A stretch of 64,000 nucleotides of DNA. Source: Bacteroidales bacterium. Its GTDB lineage: Bacteria > Bacteroidota > Bacteroidia > Bacteroidales > UBA932. The notes under the pieces were generated by a model. The model was not told the DNA's origin. It saw only the letters and a list, made by a program, of their open reading frames with translations, and ran no database searches. This document shows, piece after piece, positions 18,644-31,109 of the stretch. A program made the translations under genes and the position numbers. The stretch's first letter is position 1, and each line of letters opens with the position of its first letter. The stretch lies in assembly GCA_017454265.1 (NCBI GenBank), contig JAFTDJ010000021.1:1-64000 (forward strand). The letters are read 5' to 3'.

Positions 18644-18665
18644 TAGCTTTGTGCAGACAAATATA
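18644..18665. promoter_or_regulatory. Interleaved divergent promoters of tdk and rsmI
   Basis: TAGCTTTG on the plus strand (18644-18651, for rsmI) and TATATTTG on the minus strand (18658-18665, for tdk) lie within 22 bases. The polymerases would compete for the same DNA. Confidence 0.55.
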
Positions 18666-18680
18666 ATAAAAACTTGTGAT

Positions 18681-19433
18681 ATGCCCAGCGGTATCCTTTA
18701 CATAGTTCCCACTCCTGTCGGCAACATGGACGACATCACTCTCAGGGCACTTTCCGTGCTTCGGGAGGCTGACATCATCCTTGCCGAGGATACCCGTACG
18801 AGCGGCGTTCTGCTCCAGCATTACGGGATAAAGGGAAAACTTAGCGCATTCCACAAGTTCAACGAGCATCAGGCGCTGGCCGTTGTAAAGGAAAAGCTTA
18901 TGGATGGCCACACCGTCGCCCTTGTGAGCGATGCAGGCACGCCTGGCATTTCGGACCCCGGATTCCTGCTTGCCAGGGAATGCGCCCGTGAGGGCATCGA
19001 GGTGCAGACGCTTCCCGGAGCTACCGCCTGCATACCCGCGCTGGTAAGCTCGGGACTCCCCTGCGACCGTTTCTGCTTCGAAGGTTTCCTGCCGCAGAAA
19101 AAGGGGCGTCAGACACTGCTGAACACATTAACCCAAGAAACGAGAACTATGATATTTTACGAATCACCCAGACGTCTTGTGAAGACGTTGGAGCAGTTTG
19201 TAGAAGTCTTCGGACCGGAACGGGAATGTTCCGTGGCCAGGGAGATTTCCAAGCTGCACGAGGAGCACTGCCGGGGAAGCCTGGCTCAGGTGCTTGAGCA
19301 TTTCAGCGGGCAGGAGCCCAAAGGAGAGATTGTAATCGTTGTGGCGGGCCTGCCCCAGCAAGGTCCCCGCGAACACCGGAACAAGTACAAGGAGGAGAGA
19401 GGACGTGGCGATGAAAAAGGACAAGAAAGATAA
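18681..19433 (+). CDS. rsmI: 16S rRNA (cytidine1402-2'-O)-methyltransferase
   Basis: RsmI methylates C1402 of 16S rRNA in the decoding centre using S-adenosylmethionine. The start at [18 protein letters not shown] (250 residues) gives the family N-terminus. Further signatures are [27 protein letters not shown] and [16 protein letters not shown] of the tetrapyrrole-methylase fold. The last 30 residues are charged and Gly/Arg/Lys-rich. The next gene starts inside its last 23 bases. Confidence 0.95.
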   Translation: MPSGILYIVPTPVGNMDDITLRALSVLREADIILAEDTRTSGVLLQHYGIKGKLSAFHKFNEHQALAVVKEKLMDGHTVALVSDAGTPGISDPGFLLARECAREGIEVQTLPGATACIPALVSSGLPCDRFCFEGFLPQKKGRQTLLNTLTQETRTMIFYESPRRLVKTLEQFVEVFGPERECSVAREISKLHEEHCRGSLAQVLEHFSGQEPKGEIVIVVAGLPQQGPREHRNKYKEERGRGDEKGQER

Positions 19434-20310
19434 GGAAGTTCCGGGCACTGTTTTCAAGGCCGGAGGCATAGCCCTTGCATTTCTCATTATAGGTTACCAG
19501 TCGTCCCTGTTTATCCACAGGGCGGCGGCGCTGCATATCGAAGCTATGCGTGACCGCCCGGATACCGTTTTCGTTTACATACCAGCCTCTGGAGATGACG
19601 CCCCCGACAGTTCAGGAAACGCTTCAGCGGTACGGCGGAACGCGGAGCATAGTCCAAGGGTGGAAACGGTACGACGCAGGACACGCCGGGTCGAGAGCTT
19701 TCGTTTCAATCCCAACACCGTGAGCGTGGAAGACTTGATGCGGCTGGGGTTCAGCGAGAAGCAGGCGCAGTCTATAGACAATTACAGGACCAAGGGCGGA
19801 CGCTTCAGGCGGGCCTCCGACTTCGCAAAGTCTTACGTGGTTGCAGATTCAGTATTTGAGCGTCTGAAGCCGTTCATCGACATCCCCAGACTGGACATAA
19901 ACAAGGCCGATTCATCCGCCTTCGACGAACTGCCTGGCATCGGTCCATATTTTGCCGCAAAGATGGTGGAATACCGTGAAAGGCTCGGCGGCTACTCATT
20001 CAAGGAGCAGCTGATGGATATTTACCGGTTCGACCAGGAGAAGTTTGACGCCCTGAGCGACCTCATAGTCTGTTCAAAGCCGGACAGGCCCCTGCGGTTG
20101 TGGCAGATGCCGGAAGACAGCCTGAAACTTCACCCATATATCAAATCCTGGCAGGCAGCCCACTCGATAGTGCTGTTCAGGCTAAACATGCCCGAGGAGC
20201 AATGGACCGTACAGGCACTAAAGGAAGCCGGCATCCTCCCTGAAGAAGACGCCGGCAAACTGGCTCGATGCTGCATTGCAGAAGTGCATGCGCCTATTCC
20301 CACTCGATAG
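19411..20310 (+). CDS. ComEA-like helix-hairpin-helix protein
   Basis: A 299-residue protein with one N-terminal membrane segment (about residues 15-35, [13 protein letters not shown]), a low-complexity region, and three ComEA-like helix-hairpin-helix units. Two are clear: [20 protein letters not shown] and [20 protein letters not shown]. Such units bind DNA non-specifically; related Bacteroidota proteins are annotated as competence or general DNA-binding proteins. The start at [10 protein letters not shown] (19411) overlaps rsmI by 23 bases. Its last 17 bases overlap guaA on the other strand. Confidence 0.8.
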   Translation: MKKDKKDKEVPGTVFKAGGIALAFLIIGYQSSLFIHRAAALHIEAMRDRPDTVFVYIPASGDDAPDSSGNASAVRRNAEHSPRVETVRRRTRRVESFRFNPNTVSVEDLMRLGFSEKQAQSIDNYRTKGGRFRRASDFAKSYVVADSVFERLKPFIDIPRLDINKADSSAFDELPGIGPYFAAKMVEYRERLGGYSFKEQLMDIYRFDQEKFDALSDLIVCSKPDRPLRLWQMPEDSLKLHPYIKSWQAAHSIVLFRLNMPEEQWTVQALKEAGILPEEDAGKLARCCIAEVHAPIPTR

Positions 20311-21277
20311 TACCGGTAGGCTTTGGGGTGAGGTCGTACAAAACGCGGTTTACGCCCGGGACCTCCGTCACTATGCGCTGAGTGATGTGATGAAGCAGTT
20401 CATACGGAATCTCCTCCACAGTGGCGGTCATAGCATCACGGGTGTTGACGGCACGTATGATTACCGGCCAGTCCCAACTGCGCTTGTTGTCTTTCACGCC
20501 GGTGGACTTATAATCCGGAACGATAGTGAAATACTGCCATACCTTGCCCTCCAGGCCGTTCCTGGCGAACTCCTCGCGCAGAATTGCATCGCTCTCGCGA
20601 AGGGCTTCCAGCCGGTCGCGTGTGATGGCGCCTGTGCAGCGGACTCCCAGGCCCGGGCCCGGGAACGGCTGACGGAAAACCATATTGTCCGGCAGGCCAA
20701 GTTCCTTGCCAACTACACGAACCTCATCCTTGAAGAGAAATTTAAGAGGTTCTACAAGTTCGAACCGGAGATCTTCGGGCAGACCACCTACATTATGATG
20801 GGACTTGACAGGGCCGGACTCAACAATGTCGGGGTATATGGTGCCCTGGGCCAGAAAGCTTATGCCTTCCAGTTTACGTGCTTCTTCTTCGAAAACCCTT
20901 ATGAATTCGGCGCCGATAATCTTGCGCTTTTGCTCGGGGTCGGCTACTCCGGCCAGTTTATCGAGAAAACGGTCGGCAGCGTCAACATACACCAGATTGG
21001 AATTGAGTTCATCCCGGAAAACCCGGACGACCTGCTCGGGCTCTCCCTTTCGCAAAAGGCCGTGATTCACGTGCACAGACACCAGTTGCCTGCCCACCGC
21101 CTTTATCAGCAGGGCTGCCACCACGGATGAATCAACGCCGCCGGAAAGTGCCAGCAACACCTTTTTGTCTCCAATCTGCTCGCGAAGTTCTTTAATCTGC
21201 TCATCAATGAATTTCCGGGCCAGGACGGGAGTAGTAATGCGATCCATCGAGGCCGGACGTACGTTAGCTGTAGTCAT
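20294..21277 (-). CDS. guaA: GMP synthase, ATP-pyrophosphatase/dimerization part only
   Basis: The enzyme adenylates XMP and replaces the group with ammonia to give GMP. The 327 residues contain the ATP-pyrophosphatase loop [13 protein letters not shown] (about 42-54) and the dimerization domain with the XMP-binding end [19 protein letters not shown]. The class-I glutamine amidotransferase domain (about 190 residues at the N-terminus of ordinary bacterial GuaA) is absent. The gene begins with ATG 21 bases after guaB, and no amidotransferase gene is nearby. It may use free ammonia, or a separate subunit elsewhere, as in archaea. Confidence 0.9.
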   Translation of the reverse strand: MTTANVRPASMDRITTPVLARKFIDEQIKELREQIGDKKVLLALSGGVDSSVVAALLIKAVGRQLVSVHVNHGLLRKGEPEQVVRVFRDELNSNLVYVDAADRFLDKLAGVADPEQKRKIIGAEFIRVFEEEARKLEGISFLAQGTIYPDIVESGPVKSHHNVGGLPEDLRFELVEPLKFLFKDEVRVVGKELGLPDNMVFRQPFPGPGLGVRCTGAITRDRLEALRESDAILREEFARNGLEGKVWQYFTIVPDYKSTGVKDNKRSWDWPVIIRAVNTRDAMTATVEEIPYELLHHITQRIVTEVPGVNRVLYDLTPKPTGTIEWE

Positions 21278-21298
21278 AATTTATCTGGTGTTAAGATC

Positions 21299-23985
<2,687 letters not shown>

Positions 23986-23992
23986 AATTTTA

Positions 23993-24020
23993 CAAAGATA
24001 TAAAAAAATTGCTAATTTTG
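23993..24020. promoter_or_regulatory. Divergent promoters of the C11 peptidase and xer genes
   Basis: Minus-strand TATCTTTG (23993-24000) serves the peptidase. Plus-strand TAATTTTG (24013-24020) serves the recombinase and ends 3 bases before the GTG at 24024. Confidence 0.5.
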
Positions 24021-24023
24021 TAT

Positions 24024-24881
24024 GTGGACTTGTTCTCATACCATCTTTCCATAGAGCGACAGCTCTCTCCCAACACGGTAGCCTCCTACAGCGCGGAAGC
24101 ACTTTCTTTCCAGGAGTTTCTCGGCACAAATCCGTCCGCGTGCAGTTCCGAAGATGTCAGCGAATACCTGAAACAACGCTCCGCAAAATTGTCCAAGCGC
24201 AGCCAGGCCCACGTCCTGAGCGCGCTGAGGTCTTACTTCGATTTCCTGATTCTGGAGGGCGAGCGCAAGGACAACCCCTGCGACAAGCTGGATGCGCCCA
24301 AACTTGGGCGTTACCTGCCCGCCGTCCTTTCCGTGGAAGAAGTGACTGCAATTATAGAAGGCGTGCCTTGCAACAAGCCGGGAGACCTGCGCGACAGGGC
24401 GCTTCTGGAGGTCTTGTACGGCTGCGGATTACGCGTTTCCGAGGCATGCGGGCTGCAGATTTCACATTTATACCGCAAAGAAGGTTTCGTAAGAATCGTG
24501 GGCAAGGGCAACAAGGAGCGTCTCGTCCCTATCGGAACTCCGGCCATTGAAGCAATAGACGCATGGCTGAGCGTCAGGCCCGAGCCTTCGTCGCCGGAGT
24601 TCTCAGACCTGATATTCCTCAACCTCCGCGGGGGCAGACTCAGCCGTGTATCCGCTTTCAAAATGGTCAAAGACCGGGCTCTTCAGGCAGGAATACGCAA
24701 GGAGATATCCCCGCACACATTCAGGCACTCCTTTGCAACCCACATGGTAGAAAACGGCGCAGACCTGCGCATCGTCCAGGAGATGCTCGGGCACGAAAGC
24801 ATACTCACTACCGAAATATACACCCATATTGATTCCAGCACCTGGCAAAAGGAAGTTTTGAAACACCATCCCAGAAGATAG
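24024..24881 (+). CDS. xerD: Tyrosine recombinase XerC/XerD
   Basis: A site-specific recombinase that resolves chromosome dimers. An N-terminal core-binding domain (about 1-85, ERQLSPNTVASY) precedes the catalytic domain with all active residues: Arg in GCGLRVSEA, Lys in GKGNKERLVPIG, His-x-x-Arg in HTFRHSFATHM, His in LGHES and Tyr in TEIYTHI. The 285 residues are normal length. No ATG fits: in-frame starts are TTG 24009, TTG 24018 or GTG 24024. I chose GTG because it lies 3 bases after the -7 element. Assignment to XerD rather than XerC is not certain. Confidence 0.88.
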   Translation: MDLFSYHLSIERQLSPNTVASYSAEALSFQEFLGTNPSACSSEDVSEYLKQRSAKLSKRSQAHVLSALRSYFDFLILEGERKDNPCDKLDAPKLGRYLPAVLSVEEVTAIIEGVPCNKPGDLRDRALLEVLYGCGLRVSEACGLQISHLYRKEGFVRIVGKGNKERLVPIGTPAIEAIDAWLSVRPEPSSPEFSDLIFLNLRGGRLSRVSAFKMVKDRALQAGIRKEISPHTFRHSFATHMVENGADLRIVQEMLGHESILTTEIYTHIDSSTWQKEVLKHHPRR

Positions 24882-24885
24882 AGTT

Positions 24886-25920
24886 ATGACAGGAAAGTAT
24901 TCAGTCTCAATTCTTATGATTCTCGCGCTCCTCGCTTTTTCCTGCGACGGCAGTTCAGGGAAGCCGGCCGACACCGACAAACCCGATACCGAAAAGACAG
25001 ATCCGGAGCCGCCCGCTCCCGACCCGGAGCCAGATCCCGAACCCGATCCCGAGCCCAAGGCTGACACCCTGCAGCTAAGGGTGATGTCTTTCAATATTTT
25101 GCAATCGAAAGATGAAGCGGCCGGACATACCTGGACCACCTACCGCGCCGAGCCTTGCAAGCAGATGTTCAAGGCTACCGACCCCGACATTATCTGTCTC
25201 CAGGAGTGTCGGCGCACCCAGTTCCAGTTTATGACCGCCAACTTCCCGGGCTACGACTACTTCCTGTACGCCAAGGACGGCATAAAGAAAGCCGGATATG
25301 AGAGTATTGAAAAGTGCACGGACGACGCGATTTTCAAAAATGGCGGTCACCGAGACGTAATTGCCGTGCGCGCCGGTAATTATGAACTTCTTGACTGGGG
25401 GCGGTACTGGTTCAGCGAAACCCCCGACGTCAGTTCATATGCAGGAATATACGAAGGTGGAGGCACGCCGAAATTGTCTTTGTGGATAAAACTCAAAGAC
25501 AAGAACCGGGACTTCGTTTTCTTCGTTTGGTGCACTCATTTCTTCCCCCACGGCGACATCCCCACACGTACACTTTGCTCTACCATGTCCATAGAGAGGA
25601 TGAAGCAGCAGGTGCAGGAAAACGACGTGGTATTCTTTTGCGGCGACCTTAACCTGGCATACGAGAGCGAAGCTCTGGCCCCCATGAACGAATGGATGAA
25701 GAATGCCCGAATCGAGGCGGCTTCCTCCGACAACCACCCCACTTACACAGGGTTCCGCACAGATGCGAGCACCTGGACGCTCATAGACCACATCTACTAC
25801 CGCAACGCCACCCCTCTCGCCTACAGGGTAGTCAGTGAACCTATTTCCGGCGGCACATCGGTCTGCTCCGACCATTTCCCCATTTATTCCGACTTCCAAG
25901 TAATAATCAAAGAACAATGA
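24886..25920 (+). CDS. Endonuclease/exonuclease/phosphatase-fold lipoprotein
   Basis: A 344-residue lipoprotein (lipobox LAFSC, Cys20). A Pro/Asp/Glu linker (about 25-62, repeated DPEP) precedes an EEP-fold domain: [14 protein letters not shown] (metal Glu), [12 protein letters not shown] and the final [10 protein letters not shown] with catalytic Asp-His. The fold includes nucleases, sphingomyelinases and phosphatases; the substrate cannot be told. It starts 4 bases after xerD, and folD starts inside its stop (ATGA). Confidence 0.85.
   Translation: MTGKYSVSILMILALLAFSCDGSSGKPADTDKPDTEKTDPEPPAPDPEPDPEPDPEPKADTLQLRVMSFNILQSKDEAAGHTWTTYRAEPCKQMFKATDPDIICLQECRRTQFQFMTANFPGYDYFLYAKDGIKKAGYESIEKCTDDAIFKNGGHRDVIAVRAGNYELLDWGRYWFSETPDVSSYAGIYEGGGTPKLSLWIKLKDKNRDFVFFVWCTHFFPHGDIPTRTLCSTMSIERMKQQVQENDVVFFCGDLNLAYESEALAPMNEWMKNARIEAASSDNHPTYTGFRTDASTWTLIDHIYYRNATPLAYRVVSEPISGGTSVCSDHFPIYSDFQVIIKEQ
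25000..25056 (+). repeat. DPEP-coding tandem repeat
   Basis: Three 12-base units encoding Asp-Pro-Glu-Pro (25021-25056) follow a looser Pro/Glu stretch. They form the spacer between the lipid anchor and the catalytic domain of the EEP lipoprotein; the copy number may vary between strains. Confidence 0.6.
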
Positions 25921-26774
25921 TGGCAAATATAATTGACGGCAAAGCAGTTAGCCTGGGCATCAAAGAAAAACTAAAAGAGCGGGTTGAATCCGTCAGGGAA
26001 GAGGGTGAGAGAGTCCCCTGCCTTGCAGTTATCATCGTGGGCGACAACCCCGCAAGCCGATCCTACGTACGCGGAAAACTTAAAGCCGTGGAATTCACGG
26101 GTATGGAAAGCCGTCTGCTGGAACTTCCGGAAGACGTGAGCGAAGAGAAACTGCTGCAATTAATCGGGTGTTTCAACGAAAACTCCGACGTGGACGGCAT
26201 CCTGGTGCAGCTTCCCCTCCCCCGCCACATCAACGAAGACCGCGTGATCGACGCAATCCTGCCCCGAAAAGACGTAGATGGTTTTCACCCGCAGAACGTA
26301 GCCAATCTGTGGCTGGGCCGCAAGTGCTTCGTGCCATGCACTCCGCAGGGTATCATAAAGCTCATAGAGAGCACCGGAGAGAACATCGAAGGCAAAAGGG
26401 CCGTTGTTGTAGGACGCAGCAACATCGTCGGCAAGCCTGTGGCCAAGCTGCTTCTCGACCGCAACGCCACCGTGACCGTCGCCCACTCCCGTACCCCGGA
26501 CCTCAAGGCAGTCACGCGCGAGGCGGACATACTCGTTGCCGCGGTAGGACGCCCCGGGGTCATAACCGGCGATATGATAAAGCCGGGTGCCATTGTAATA
26601 GACGTAGGCATCAACCGTACGGATGACGGACATCTTACCGGGGATGTGGACTTTGCCTCGGCATCCGAAGTCGCAGGCTGGATAACGCCCGTCCCCGGAG
26701 GCGTGGGGCCGATGACCATAGCAATGCTTATGGAAAACACCTACAGCGCCTGGTGCGCTATATCAGATCGGTAA
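25917..26774 (+). CDS. folD: Bifunctional methylenetetrahydrofolate dehydrogenase/cyclohydrolase
   Basis: FolD interconverts methylene-, methenyl- and 10-formyl-tetrahydrofolate; 10-formyl-THF is the donor for PurN and PurH encoded next door. The 285 residues show the catalytic Tyr-x-x-x-Lys (SYVRGKLKA), [12 protein letters not shown], the dinucleotide-binding [13 protein letters not shown] and the C-terminal [14 protein letters not shown]. The first ATG (25917) overlaps the upstream stop; a second in-frame ATG at 25920 is possible. The 3' end overlaps purD by 34 bases tail to tail. Confidence 0.97.
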   Translation: MMANIIDGKAVSLGIKEKLKERVESVREEGERVPCLAVIIVGDNPASRSYVRGKLKAVEFTGMESRLLELPEDVSEEKLLQLIGCFNENSDVDGILVQLPLPRHINEDRVIDAILPRKDVDGFHPQNVANLWLGRKCFVPCTPQGIIKLIESTGENIEGKRAVVVGRSNIVGKPVAKLLLDRNATVTVAHSRTPDLKAVTREADILVAAVGRPGVITGDMIKPGAIVIDVGINRTDDGHLTGDVDFASASEVAGWITPVPGGVGPMTIAMLMENTYSAWCAISDR

Positions 26775-27988
26775 AAGAGGTTCTCACATCCGACCTGTTC
26801 TACAATCTCATATACACGGGTGCGGGCTTCATGCAGGTCCGCGCCTTTGCAAACCGGCATAAGGACGCGGCCTCCGGCAGTAAGCAGCCTGCCGTCCTTT
26901 GTTGATGTACCCATCTGATAAAGTCGCATCCCTTCCGGGAGTTGCGGGAGGGTAATTTCGAATCCTTTTGAATATGCTCCCGGGTAACCTTTGGACGCCA
27001 ATACCACGCCAATGGACACAGCGTCGCTCCATTTCAGTTCCGGCCCTGGACGATTGTCTGCGACAGCGCAGAAAACATCTGTTATATCGCTCTCCAGCAA
27101 GGGCAGCACAACCTCGGTCTCAGGGTCGCCGAACCGTGCGTTGAATTCAATTACTTTTACACCGTCTGCGGTCTTCATAAGACCGCCGTACAGCACTCCG
27201 CTCAGCGGAAATCCTTCAGACGCCATCGCGGACGCCGTCCTGCACATTATCTCCCTGAAGGCAAATTCCTTATCTTCATCAGAAATGAACGGCAATCCTG
27301 TATAGGCTCCCATTCCGCCGGTATTCGGACCACGGTCTCCATCGAAGGCACGCTTGTGATCCTGAGCCAGCGGCATAGGATACACGCGTTCCCCGTCCAC
27401 AAAACACATAAAGGAAAACTCCGGCCCTTCCAGATAGTCTTCGACCACTACGCGCCCCTGTCCGAAACTATGGTCAAGGAGCATAGAAGCAAGCGCTTCC
27501 CTTGCTTGCATCTCATTCTCCGCTATAACCACCCCCTTGCCTGCAGCAAGCCCGTCGTATTTCAGCACTGCGGGGAAAGTGCGGCCGGAAACATACTCCA
27601 GCGCCTCTTCATAATCGGAGAAACTGCGGTAGGCAGCGGTGGGAACGCCATACTTATCCATCAGCTTCTTGGCGAACTCCTTGGAACTCTCGATGGCCGT
27701 AGCAGCCTTCGTGTGGCCGAAAATCCTCAGCCCTGCGGCCCGGAAGGCATCCACTATGCCGGCTGCAAGCGCAGCTTCGGGGCCTACCACAGTCAAGTCC
27801 ACCGAGTTCTCCAGCGCAAAGGCCTTCAGGCCTTCCACGTCGGTATCCTTCAGAAGCACGTTGACCGCCTGATCCCCGGTTCCGGCATTGCCCGGAGCGC
27901 AGTAGATTCCTGACACCTTGGGAGAACGGGCGAGCGCGTCCACTATCGCATGCTCGCGGCCGCCGGATCCTATTACCAATACTTTCAT
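26741..27988 (-). CDS. purD: Phosphoribosylamine--glycine ligase (GAR synthetase)
   Basis: PurD joins phosphoribosylamine and glycine using ATP. The 415 residues are full length, with [15 protein letters not shown], the ATP-grasp segments [14 protein letters not shown] and [12 protein letters not shown], and the family signature [12 protein letters not shown]. It is the last gene of the purine operon, one base after purH, and its substrate comes from PurF of the same operon. Confidence 0.97.
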   Translation of the reverse strand: MKVLVIGSGGREHAIVDALARSPKVSGIYCAPGNAGTGDQAVNVLLKDTDVEGLKAFALENSVDLTVVGPEAALAAGIVDAFRAAGLRIFGHTKAATAIESSKEFAKKLMDKYGVPTAAYRSFSDYEEALEYVSGRTFPAVLKYDGLAAGKGVVIAENEMQAREALASMLLDHSFGQGRVVVEDYLEGPEFSFMCFVDGERVYPMPLAQDHKRAFDGDRGPNTGGMGAYTGLPFISDEDKEFAFREIMCRTASAMASEGFPLSGVLYGGLMKTADGVKVIEFNARFGDPETEVVLPLLESDITDVFCAVADNRPGPELKWSDAVSIGVVLASKGYPGAYSKGFEITLPQLPEGMRLYQMGTSTKDGRLLTAGGRVLMPVCKGADLHEARTRVYEIVEQVGCENLFYRSDIAHQAL

Positions 27989-27989
27989 A

Positions 27990-29519
27990 TCAATGCTTGA
28001 AGTGTCTTACACCGGTAAACAGCATGCAGATCCCCAGTTCGTCTGCCTTGGCGATGGCGTCCGCATCACGGATGCTGCCGCCGGGCTGAACGATGGCGCT
28101 CACTCCATATCCTGCTGCCAGCGCCACGGTGTCATCGAAGGGAAGGAAACCGTCGGATGCGAGGATGAGGCCTGAGCCGAACCCGGCGGCCTTAGCCTCT
28201 TCCAAAGCTATACGGGCAGACCCGACGCGGTTCGTCTGTCCTGCGCCGATGCCTATTGTGCGGCCATCACGCACGACTGCTATTGCATTGGATTTCACGT
28301 GTTTGACTATCTTCCACCCGAACTCCAGATCCTTCATCAGACCGGCAGAAGGCTTGACTCGAGTCACGCACATTTCCGGCGTAACCTGCTCGACCTGCGT
28401 ATCCAATTGCTGCACCAGCAGACCACCGGCAACACCCACATACTGCGGCACGGGTGCTCCGGTCTTGGTCATATCCACCTGCAGCACACGCAGATTTTTC
28501 TTTGCTGCGAGGATTTCCAGAGCCTCGGGAGTATAAGAAGGGGCTATCACAATTTCCAGGAAAATGGGCTTCATGCCCTCCGCCACTTTTGCGGTAAGTT
28601 CGCGGTTCACGCCCACAATTCCGCCATAGATGCTGACGGTATCAGCCTCGTATGCTGCCTGCCAGGCTTCTTCTATCGTGGAGCCTACTGCGGCGCCGCA
28701 GGGATTCATGTGTTTCAGCGCCAGGCAGAAGGGCTCGTCGAAATCCCTCAACACGTTAAGGGCGGCATTCGCGTCCTGTATATTATTGTAGGACAGTTCC
28801 TTGCCCTGGATCTGCTTAGCAAAAGCCAGAGAGAAAGGCACAGGCTTGGAGTCTGCATAGAAAGCTGCTTCCTGATGAGGGTTCTCGCCATAGCGAAGGG
28901 CCTGCTTGAAGTCGAATTCCAGGAAGAGTTTTTCAGCAAGTCCCGCCTTCCCGCGCATGTAACTTGCGATACAGCTGTCGTATTCGGCCGTATGCGTATA
29001 TGCCTTGGCAGAGAGTTTCAGCCGGGTCTCGGGAGAGGTATTACCTTTGTCGCGTATTTCGGCGAGCACGGTTTCATAATCTGCTGGGTCACATACAATA
29101 GACACGTCCCTCCAGTTTTTGGCGGCGCTGCGAACCATAGAAGGCCCGCCTATATCTATATTCTCTATCGCTTCCTCCAGCGTCACCCCCTCCTTTGAGA
29201 TGGTCTGACGGAAAGGATACAGATTGACGCAGACGAGGTCTATAGTTTCTATGCCCTGCTCCGCCAGGGTCTTCATGTGCTCCGGCAGTTCCCTGCGGGC
29301 AAGGATTCCCCCGTGCACCTTGGGATGAAGGGTTTTCACACGCCCGTCCAGGATCTCGGGAAAACCTGTGACATCACTGATTCCGATAGTTTTAACTCCC
29401 TCTTTCTCGAGGAGTTTCTGCGTTCCTCCGGTGGCTATTATCTGCCATCCAAGAGCCTCAAGTCCCTTCATGAAAGGCACCAGGCCGGTTTTGTCGCTCA
29501 CACTTACAAGTGCTCTCAT
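27990..29519 (-). CDS. purH: AICAR formyltransferase/IMP cyclohydrolase
   Basis: PurH performs the last two steps to IMP. The N-terminal MGS-like cyclohydrolase domain (1-150) has ATGGTQKLLEKEG and RVKTLHPKVHGGIL. The formyltransferase domain has the family motifs RYGENPHQEAAFY, KHMNPCGAAVG and SDGFLPFDDTV. The 509 residues are full length. The start overlaps the end of purN by 4 bases (ATGA), and purD follows after one base. Confidence 0.97.
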   Translation of the reverse strand: MRALVSVSDKTGLVPFMKGLEALGWQIIATGGTQKLLEKEGVKTIGISDVTGFPEILDGRVKTLHPKVHGGILARRELPEHMKTLAEQGIETIDLVCVNLYPFRQTISKEGVTLEEAIENIDIGGPSMVRSAAKNWRDVSIVCDPADYETVLAEIRDKGNTSPETRLKLSAKAYTHTAEYDSCIASYMRGKAGLAEKLFLEFDFKQALRYGENPHQEAAFYADSKPVPFSLAFAKQIQGKELSYNNIQDANAALNVLRDFDEPFCLALKHMNPCGAAVGSTIEEAWQAAYEADTVSIYGGIVGVNRELTAKVAEGMKPIFLEIVIAPSYTPEALEILAAKKNLRVLQVDMTKTGAPVPQYVGVAGGLLVQQLDTQVEQVTPEMCVTRVKPSAGLMKDLEFGWKIVKHVKSNAIAVVRDGRTIGIGAGQTNRVGSARIALEEAKAAGFGSGLILASDGFLPFDDTVALAAGYGVSAIVQPGGSIRDADAIAKADELGICMLFTGVRHFKH

Positions 29520-30076
29520 TTTAACAGTTCTGCTATAGTTTCTACATAAAGTTTATGCTCTATTTCGTGGCCGATACGATGTGCTTCCCCTGCATCGGTA
29601 CCATCGTAATCGTACGCCCTCTGGGCGATTATCTGCCCGCCGTCCAGCTCGGAGTTTACGTAGTGGACGGTGACGCCAAGCACCTTCACCCCGTACGCCA
29701 GAGCGTCCTCGACTGCATGCGCTCCCTTGAATGCCGGGAGCAAAGAAGGATGTATGTTGATGATACGGCCTTCGTATGCCTTCAGCAGCACATCCCCGAC
29801 GATACGCATATATCCGGCCAGACATACGAGATCCACTCCGGACGCATCCAGCCTGGCCACGATTTCCTGCTCATAAGCGTCCTTTCCGACATAATCTTTC
29901 GGGGAATAGACAAAGGAAGGGATTCCGTGGCGGGCCGCACGTTCCACGACTTCAGCCCCGGGCTTGTCGCAGACCAAGAGGGCGCAGCGGGCCGGAATCC
30001 TTCCGTCTTCGCAGGCACACGCAATAGCCTCGAAGTTTGAGCCGGTTCCGCTGGCAAAGACTGCAATGGTTTTCAT
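29516..30076 (-). CDS. purN: Phosphoribosylglycinamide formyltransferase
   Basis: PurN formylates GAR from 10-formyl-THF. I start it at MKTIAVFASGTGSNFEA (186 residues), a standard N-terminus that begins 2 bases after the purM stop; the longer open frame would overlap purM. Catalytic Asn-His-Asp residues fit NIHPSLLPAFKGAHA and the later VNSELDGGQII. Normal length for the folate-dependent form. Confidence 0.96.
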   Translation of the reverse strand: MKTIAVFASGTGSNFEAIACACEDGRIPARCALLVCDKPGAEVVERAARHGIPSFVYSPKDYVGKDAYEQEIVARLDASGVDLVCLAGYMRIVGDVLLKAYEGRIINIHPSLLPAFKGAHAVEDALAYGVKVLGVTVHYVNSELDGGQIIAQRAYDYDGTDAGEAHRIGHEIEHKLYVETIAELLK

Positions 30077-30078
30077 AT

Positions 30079-31107
30079 TCAGAGGACCGTTACTCCTTCG
30101 CCGTTTATCACTTCTCCGATTACGGAGGTCTTCTCTCCATATCCGCGCAGGATCTCCATAGCCTTGTCCGCTTCTGAAGAATCCAGTACTATAACCATGC
30201 CCACGCCCATATTGAAGATGTTGAACATCTCCCGGTGCGGAATGCATCCCATACGCTCCAAAGCCCGGAATACAGGCAGGATTTCCCAGCTTCCTTCCTT
30301 TACCTGCACACCCTGGCCCGGCTTGAGTACGCGAGGGATGTTCTCGTCAAACCCGCCTCCGGTGATATGGCTGATTCCGTGAACGCAGCAGTTACGGACA
30401 ACGTCGAGTACCGGCTTCACGTATATCCTGGTCGGAGTCAGAAGCACCTCGCCAATGCCGCGCCCGCCGAGTTCCGGCACGCTGGTGTCCGTCCAGTCAA
30501 GACCCGCTTCCGCAACAATCCTGCGCACCAGGCTGAAGCCGTTGGAATGTACGCCGCTGGAAGCAATACCAATGAGTACATCGCCCACTTTAACCCTGGA
30601 GCCATCGATAAGGGCAGACTTTTCCACGACGCCCGTAGTACATCCTGCAATGTCGTACTCGCCTCCTTCGTACATCCCGGGCATTTCTGCCGTTTCGCCT
30701 CCTACCAGAGCGCAACCGGCCTGACGGCATCCCTCGGCAACGCCGGCAACAATCGCCTCCACCTTTGCAGGCTCATTATGCCCCAGCGCCACATAGTCAA
30801 GGAAGAAGAGCGGCTCGGCACCCTGCGCGAGCACGTCGTTGACGCACATTGCTACTGCGTCAATACCTATCGTGTCGTGTTTGTCTAGCGCGAATGCGAT
30901 TTTCAATTTGGTTCCCACTCCGTCGGTACCGCTCACCAGCACCGGTTCCTTGAAATCCAATGCGGAAAGATCGAACATTCCCCCGAAGGAACCAATACCG
31001 CCCATAGATCCTTTTCTTGCGGTGGACGCCACGTGGGACTTTATTCTGCGGACCACCTCGTAACCGGCTTCCAGATTGACGCCTGAGCGTTCGTAATTCT
31101 CGGCCAT
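30079..31107 (-). CDS. purM: Phosphoribosylformylglycinamidine cyclo-ligase (AIR synthetase)
   Basis: PurM closes the imidazole ring, giving AIR. The 342 residues show [15 protein letters not shown], the ATP/substrate segment [33 protein letters not shown] and [11 protein letters not shown], all typical of the family. Two bases separate it from purF upstream and two from purN downstream. Confidence 0.97.
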   Translation of the reverse strand: MAENYERSGVNLEAGYEVVRRIKSHVASTARKGSMGGIGSFGGMFDLSALDFKEPVLVSGTDGVGTKLKIAFALDKHDTIGIDAVAMCVNDVLAQGAEPLFFLDYVALGHNEPAKVEAIVAGVAEGCRQAGCALVGGETAEMPGMYEGGEYDIAGCTTGVVEKSALIDGSRVKVGDVLIGIASSGVHSNGFSLVRRIVAEAGLDWTDTSVPELGGRGIGEVLLTPTRIYVKPVLDVVRNCCVHGISHITGGGFDENIPRVLKPGQGVQVKEGSWEILPVFRALERMGCIPHREMFNIFNMGVGMVIVLDSSEADKAMEILRGYGEKTSVIGEVINGEGVTVL

Positions 31108-31109
31108 AG

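Noticed and set aside
24009..24023. TTG start for the xer recombinase
   Set aside because: The TTG at 24009 lies upstream of and partly inside the promoter element; GTG 24024 fits the transcription start better. Not fully excluded.
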